Of a DNA stretch of 64,000 nucleotides, positions 57,711 to 64,000 are shown in pieces; position 1 is the first letter of the stretch; every line of letters starts with the position of its first letter. Position numbers and translations under genes: made by a program. The stretch is from Pseudoscleropodium purum (Eukaryota; Streptophyta; Bryopsida; Hypnales; Brachytheciaceae), in assembly GCA_963969395.1 (NCBI GenBank), contig OZ017799.1, positions 23,252,501 to 23,316,500 on the forward strand, in the 5' to 3' direction. Under the pieces are notes generated by a model. That model was not told where the DNA came from, made no database searches, and was given only the letters and a program-made list of their open reading frames with translations.

Positions 57711-58661
57711 CCCCTAAATGTCCAAACCTTTTCAAGTGTGTTTTTGACTATGGAAAAAGAGCATGGGCTTATAGTTAATCGCAATGAAGCAATTTTTTTT
57801 TTTTTTTAAATCTAACCATATAGATGTTTAAAGAGTTTGCTTGTTAGTATGTTCACCAATTTTGAGTGCAAAATTGCATAGGAGTTGTGAGATTATAACA
57901 AGAAAAGTGTACATTTTCTATTTTTAGTATGTTGCCCCTCTTCACAATGTTTTAGAAATTTGTGCATAAATTCTTTTTAGAATTGGAGGTAACATGAACA
58001 AATTGTGTTAGCACACTAAAATGCACTTTCAAAAAACTTAATTTCACATGAAAAGCTATCAAATTCATTGCACAATCCACCTAGCTTGCAATTGTTAAAA
58101 TGCATTTTTTTAAAAGTAAAAATTGCAAATAACTCCAAATCAACACTTGCATGTTTAAATTTTCAATGGTGAAAATCATAAAACACTTTACTCTTTTCAT
58201 TGGGACCATTTTCAAGGCAAACGGACAAGTACAAGTTTTTAGATCTCAAATCAAGTGAAATTGGCAATTTTTACTCAAAGTTGGGAAATGAAGTAAAATT
58301 AGCAAGCTTTATTCTTCCACTAAGGTAAGCCAACCCATTACCACCACCCTATCCAATTCCACCATCATGTATCCATGTGATATATTTCAGAAGTTAAATG
58401 TATTTCATAGGTACATGATGGTAGAATTGGGTAGGATGGTGGTAATTGGTTGGTTTACCTTAATGGATATATATGGCTTTGAAGACCATTCAAAAATCAA
58501 ATGTTTATTTTTATTGTGAAAAATGAAAGATTTTAATGGTTGGCCCTTTAAATTGCCTCCAAAGAAATTTTAAACGGTCAAAAAAATTTAACTAGCTATA
58601 CCCAAATGAGCCTGAAATTTCAGATCAACCATACTCTATATAGTCAATTGGACCTTTAGGG
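57711..58661. mobile_element. P1-prime, diverged copy of element P1
   Basis: It starts CCCCTAAATGTCCAAACC after a TCAA (decayed TTAA) and ends in an inverted 'cctttaggg'. Its interior follows 29365-30171 closely, apart from a 138-bp MITE at 58323. Without that MITE it is about 811 bp, against 807 bp for P1. Its right TTAA has been lost. Confidence 0.8.
58323..58460. mobile_element. Foldback MITE, 138 bp
   Basis: The arms 58323-58371 and 58412-58460 pair over 49 bp with about five mismatches, ends AGGTAAGCC / GGTTTACCT. TA is duplicated on both sides (58321-58322 and 58461-58462; TAA is an equally valid reading). The related P1 shows the empty site 'cttccactaatgg' at about 29967-29979. TA targets suggest Tc1/mariner (Stowaway-like); TAA would suggest Tourist. 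Confidence 0.9.
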
Positions 58662-60817
58662 ATATAGTCATTCTCTACACCGCTCCTAGCTAATTTGAGG
58701 CTTCTATTGCAAATAAGGATTTAGAATTTGTAAAAAAAATCATACGTGGCAAATTAAAAAATTTAGTATTTTTCCTCAAGGACAAACAAGGGGGACAATT
58801 CACTTCGATCCATTGAAGGGGTTGGTCCACTTAGCAAGTCACTTGTGCAACTCACTTTATGCACTCACTATGCACTAGAAAGAAGTTGTCCTCCCCCCTT
58901 CGATTAATCCACCAACCCCAATGTCAACACTGATTAATATGTGAGCATGAAATGCAAACATGTGAGCTTTGAACGTATATATAAGTAGATACACTACAAC
59001 CATTGAAGGTACTTATAATATAAATATCTATAGTATAAGTACTTATATTGTGGTTTCACTACAATCATAGAAATCTTTTATAAAATAGACACTTATAACA
59101 TAGGTGTATAGCCTTCTAGGCTCTTCTGCTCACGTTCCTAGATTCCCATAATAGTATCCTTCATTCGGTGCCATCAACTTCAATTTAAAAAATTGGAACT
59201 CTACTTCCCTCAAATGTGACTGTCAATGTTAATTCTCAAGATTTTTCAATCAATAGAAAAAAGTATAAAATACTTTCAACAATTATCATCAAATTGTGTT
59301 AATTGTTGATTAAAAAAATGCAATATTTACGGCATCCCCAATGAAAGTTAAATAGTAACTATATTTTCAAGGTGGAAAATTAAATTTAGGCTCTAGTGGA
59401 CTTGGTAATCAACTCTCCTAATTTTGGGATCACAAATTGCTTACTATAAGTTGACATATTGATGAGCTATAGAAAGCCTAGAATAGTAGTCTCCAAGTGT
59501 AAGAATCTTTGATGATGTTAGTGTAAGTGTTCTATAGTACTCCACAAAAGCAAGATTCTCCTTGACCAAGCATTTAGGCAACAAACTCAACTAACACTAT
59601 TATTTTAATATTGCTTGAAACACATTTAGAAGTTGAAAATGGAGAGTTGCATTGGAGTGCAAGTAATTGGCAAATCAACCACCTTCCAAAATGCCAAGAA
59701 AAAGGTCTTGAGTAGTAGCAATGTAAAAACTTTCCCCATCATTGATTGAAGATGCCCTTCAAAGAGTTGTTGGCTTAACAATAATTGCTTACTTGGAGGG
59801 GTAAAGAGAACTTGATCAAAGCATTGAGTAGACCAAGGAACTTCTTGTAAATTGGGCCAAAGATTCATTACACCTACGAAGAGGATGAAAAAGCTCTCAA
59901 ATTGTTTGATTGTGATGACTAAACTTCAAAAATGACTAGAAGTGAGGGCAAGACTATCATGCTAAAGAAACAAGTAGAAAACATATGAAATTTCATTATT
60001 AATAAATACTTGTTAACCATGTTTTTATTGAATTGAAGGTTGTTTAAACAATAATCAATTAATTGTAACTAATAGTATGGAAGAACAACTGCAAATTGTC
60101 TACTACAATGGTGAGAATGATGACATAGGGTATCTACACCCTATGTTTTTCCCCCTAAAACATCCAAAATTGAATGCAAATAAGATTTTAAAATAATGTT
60201 GTTGTAAATAGATGCTACAATTGCCTATAAAATGATACAACTTGTTTCTCTTACTTCATCAATGAAAATAAATTGGTTCAATCTTTCTGTGTACATGTAT
60301 ACCCATAAAATAGAAACCTTTTATTTTTATAACAAAACAAACAAAACAACAAATCTTTTTAGCTAACAAAAAAACTAGAGCTTAATCTTGAAGTATAAAA
60401 AATAATAATTGTTATTTGTATTCCTCTTCAAAATTCGGTACTATACAAAGTTTGAAATGAAGAAGACAAATGATAATGATTAAAGGCTATCATAAAATGT
60501 CAATAATTTAATAAATAGTCAAAAGTCAATGGAACTTGTCTGGAAATACAAAACTCTATTTTGATCAATCCAAGATTGAAGTGGCTTTTTCAACTCATTA
60601 AATTTAAGAATCATAAATTTTACATATAATTGTAGAGTTTAACAAATTTTGTATATTTAAAAAGTTAGTTTCAATGACAATTCAATTATAAAAAATTTGA
60701 AAATTTGAAAACAAATACTACTTGTTTAGCATATTCAAAACAATAATGATCAATAATTGGTATAAAAAAAATTTAGGCATTAAATTACCAATCTATTTAT
60801 CTACAACTTGCTTTTAA

Positions 60818-61653
60818 TTCTTAAAGTTCTAAGACCTTTTTGTATCAGAAAACACTCAAAACTATCATTTCTATTGGGAAGGGTTTAAGAGTTAAAAGAA
60901 AATTCATATCTAGACATAGGATCTTGCACTAGACTTTTTTATAAGAATGTATAGAATATGAGAAAAACAAGTTTCTTTTGCACTTTGCTCAACTAAATTT
61001 TTGGCTTTGAATCTTCTTAATTTAAAAATTTTGCACTACAAATTTTGATTTTCTAATTGTTTATGTTAAGAAATTGAGTTGAGAGACAAAAAAAAAAAGA
61101 ATTAAGAAAAAAACTTGATTTTTATTCTTAAGAAAATTGTTTAGTAAAAGAAGGTACAAGATAGAAGGAAAATTTAAACTATTAATAGTTCTAAGATGGA
61201 ATTGAAATACACTAATCCCAATTGTGAGATTGTTTTGGCAAACAAAGTCAACTATGTAGAACTTTTTTTTTGGAAAAATTATGAAAATTCAATTCAAAAT
61301 TAATCTTACAAGTCATTTTTTCAAAATCTTGTAATGATTGCCAATAAAACAAAAAATTCCATGATAACTTTCACATCCTTCATCCAAATGGAATGAATAA
61401 AGCTTTACATAAACACAAAAATGAAATCTTTTGAGTAAAAAAATGAAAATGAAAAAAATTTAATTTTTTGCAATTTTTTTGTATTGTTTGATGACTTCTT
61501 GGACTTGGAGAGGCACAAATATTATATTCCTAGAAAGCTAATGTGATTTTCTATATTCAAGATAAGTTTTAGAAAACCATGTCAAAAATTGAAGTTACAC
61601 AAGGTTTCCTAAATTCCTAAGAGTCCCCTATAAAGTTTTGGGGACTTTAGAGG
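60818..61653. mobile_element. TTAA-flanked element P4, 836 bp, relative of P2
   Basis: TTAA at 60814-60817 and 61654-61657. The left end TTCTTAAAGTTCTAAG and inverted right end CCTCTAAAGTCCCC correspond to those of P2. The interior shares 'gttgagag', 'ttaatag.t.tgagat', a 'tgagattgtt' string and 'ataactttcacatcc' in order with P2, but lacks P2's 30615-31130 insert. Non-coding. Confidence 0.68.
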
Positions 61654-61657
61654 TTAA

Positions 61658-64000
61658 TTAAGATAGTTAAACCTTTGTCAATATAATTGATTTATTTCAA
61701 TGTAAGGATCAAGGATTTAAAATCTATCTTATTATTTCTACGAATGTGTTTTTTGGAAATAATAACTATAAAAATCCCTCATTGTGTTGGCTAATCTTTA
61801 GAGGGACCTACTTGAATAGGCTATAACATGTAAGAAAAAACAATTTATCACATCCCCAAAACAATGGCCCTTACAAATAAATCCTTCAAAATAGACCTTC
61901 AAAGTTCATTTAAAATTTATTTGTAAATAATTTCATAAATTTTGACCATATGGAAGGTTTTTAATCTCAATACATAACAAATTTTAATTTGATAAATGCT
62001 TCAAAAAAGTTGTGAAATAAATTTGTGTTATGTCCCAAGTCCCTAGGTTCTCAATGTTAATTACCTGATAATTTACTTATTCAAAGTTTCGAATTTTTTT
62101 GGTGCATTTATGCACTAATTATGTGCAAGATGATATCGTTGGATATGAAAAAAGAAATATTTTTACTTTTATTTTTCTCTTTGCACTACAAACGGTAGCT
62201 TTAAAGTGTGTTTGGTAAATGATGATTATTGATTGCACTTTAAGATAAAGTAGAAGTAGAAGTTTCTTTATTTGTACTTTGATTAAAATTAATAAAGTGA
62301 GCTTGTTTTCTTATAGTTGACTTGCTTTTAAGCTTGGAAAGATGTCACCTCATAGTGGGTACTTAGTAAAAGAATGATTCAATTTTGGAACCAATAGGTG
62401 CATTTTGTATTTCTATAGTAACAAAGGAAGTCATCCATCTAACACTTCTTATTCACAACCTCCTTTTAAGATTAACCGTAAAAATTTCCTCCCTATGACC
62501 ATATTTTTAAACTTCAAAGTCCTTTTCTTTGTATATTCTCATTTTGCAATTAGATATGAATAAGAAAATTTATAATTATTTTCCAAATATTGAATCATAT
62601 GTCTTCTTTGAATGTACAAAAATTCAAATTTTATTGTACAATTTTGAAATTACAATGAATTTTAGAATAAAAATTGGAAGAAATTCATATCAAATACAAA
62701 ATTTTATTTTAAAAAATTCAATTTCTTCCTAGGTGTGTATTGTAGCTTAGAACATCATGATCCAAATCAATATTAGTATTGTGTCATTAGAAAATTAAAA
62801 AATCAACACTCTATAATTATAGGCTCAAAGTTCAAATTGCAATAAAATATTGAATTTAATTTTTTTTCAAATATTCAACAAGAGTAGAAACTAGACTTGA
62901 TTAACTTCATTTTATTAGTTGGGCTCACATTCAAAAAGATCAATTTTTTGGCTAGAATTTAGAGAAAGAGAAAAGAGTAAAAATTGCCAAAAGATACTAT
63001 GTGGTGATCCATGAATTTGCCATTTCCTTATGTAGGAAAGTAAAAAAATGTCACAAGGGAATATTCAACTGTACTCTTGCATTCAGTGAAAAAAGATTCA
63101 AGCAACTCTTCCAAAATTTGAATGAAAATACGATTTTGCCCATCCTAGAGGCTTTCCATTATCATCCAAATTTGGAGCTACTAGCCTTTTAGAGCTTGTT
63201 TGTTACTAAAACAAAGTTGATGAGGCAATTCAAGAATTGCATTCAAACAAAGTTTGAGATTCAAGGGTGGGGGTTTGAATTGAAGGACTCCAAGGCTTCA
63301 ATGAAAATATTCCTTTCCTAAGCAAGCATTAGGTTAGTCATTGAGGATGAAAATTTAATTTAGGTTAATCATCTAGTCATTTAAGGCCAAAAAAGTGTCG
63401 TTGAAGAGCTTTGACTTGTATTGGCAATGGTGCAAGAGAACTTCACGATCTTCCCCACTACAATTGATATGCATACTAAATGTGATTTATGGGCTAGCTT
63501 TGGATTGAAGGAAAGAAGGTTTTATATTGACAAAAGTAAAGGTGATTGCATCACATTTTGACTTATTTCTAAACCCAAACCAAAATAAATTCTTGCCTAA
63601 AATTTACTCTAATTTCAAGGTCCTATAATTGATTTTAGATACATCTAGTTTCAGCTCTTTAAAAATTCATAATTTATTCATTTGGGTTTCAAAAAATTCA
63701 TTCCAACAGAACCTAAAATCTCCTAATGACTACCAACAAAAAATTGCAATTCAATAATGGGAACATGATTAAACCTTTCTTGACACAATTTTCTATATCG
63801 TAATGTTGTATACAATATTTTTTTTCCATCAATGTAATGCCCAATTGCCAAAAAATAAAATGGGCACTTCACACTATAGAACAAAAAGTGGGTAGATGTG
63901 TTTTTAAATGCCAAATTGTAAACATTGCCTTGCACATTGCTACCATAGTGTTTCCAAAACCTCATTTCATTTGTTGTGCGGAGTTAGCAAATACAAAATT
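61658..64000. other. AT-rich intergenic DNA, no gene recognised
   Basis: Another inverted copy of the 'caaacggtagctttaaagtg' type motif of the TTAA family lies near 62186. Short open frames at 62529, 63001 and 63723 have no motif. Confidence 0.4.

Larger units (their letters stand above)
42730..60270. repeat. Segmental duplication, unit 2 (carries LecRK2)
   Basis: This is the partner of 26080-41050; block pairs are listed there. Unit 2 carries about 3.6 kb of extra sequence at 43400-47050 (with a Tourist-like MITE and the Tc1 relic), about 0.7 kb at 47950-48640, and P1-prime at 57711-58661. It lacks the 2.97-kb P1+P2 insertion and the hAT MITE of unit 1. The ATG-to-ATG distance between the kinases is 17,533 bp. 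Confidence 0.8.

Noticed and set aside
59626..59868. 80-codon minus-strand open frame with a counterpart at 40433-40615
   Set aside because: Similarity follows from the segmental duplication, indels ignore codons, and no motif is visible.
1..64000. CRISPR array, bacterial operons, riboswitches, rRNA or tRNA genes
   Set aside because: None seen; tandem repeats present lack CRISPR spacing, and the gene structure is that of a plant nuclear genome.

Overview
The window looks like nuclear DNA of a land plant. It is strongly AT-rich and gene-poor. The only two intact genes are near-identical, single-exon L-type lectin receptor kinases (LecRKs), a class restricted to plants. The rest is a graveyard of DNA transposons, with one retrotransposon scrap. 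A decayed piggyBac transposase, piggyBac-style TTAA-bounded elements and a decayed DD34E-type Tc1 transposase are all unusual for a flowering plant. I therefore lean, as inference only, to a non-seed plant (bryophyte, lycophyte or fern).

Layout. 1-5 kb: a long inverted-repeat element interrupted by an 888-bp CACTA-type element. 8.2-8.6 kb: a broken Ty1/copia RNase H end. 10.8-12.5 kb: an internally deleted Tc1/mariner-type element carrying a nested hAT MITE. 12.6-16.9 kb: the least AT-rich intergenic stretch, with splice-bounded coding-like pieces of unknown identity and a multi-stem inverted repeat. 17.1-17.7 kb: a 12-copy minisatellite. 18.9-20.7 kb: the piggyBac transposase pseudogene. 21.8-25.3 kb: microsatellites and tandem repeats.

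26-60 kb is a degenerate segmental duplication. Unit 1 (about 26.1-41.05 kb) holds LecRK1 at 34303-36624 (+). Unit 2 (about 42.7-60.3 kb) holds LecRK2 at 51836-54160 (+). Because each unit records the other's ancestral state, several insertions can be read against empty sites: two back-to-back TTAA-flanked elements (29365-32329), a MITE with TAA duplication (27415-27839), an hAT MITE (32794-33078) and a 138-bp foldback MITE (58323-58460). The two LecRKs diverge in their lectin ectodomains but share a 330-bp kinase stretch without a difference, which suggests gene conversion or very strong constraint. A candidate minus-strand gene lies downstream of each LecRK; the copy in unit 1 looks broken.

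Biologically, the LecRKs would sit at the plasma membrane with a legume-lectin domain outside and an RD-type kinase inside. No CRISPR, tRNA, rRNA or operon structure was seen. All identifications come from reading the sequence; no database search was possible.
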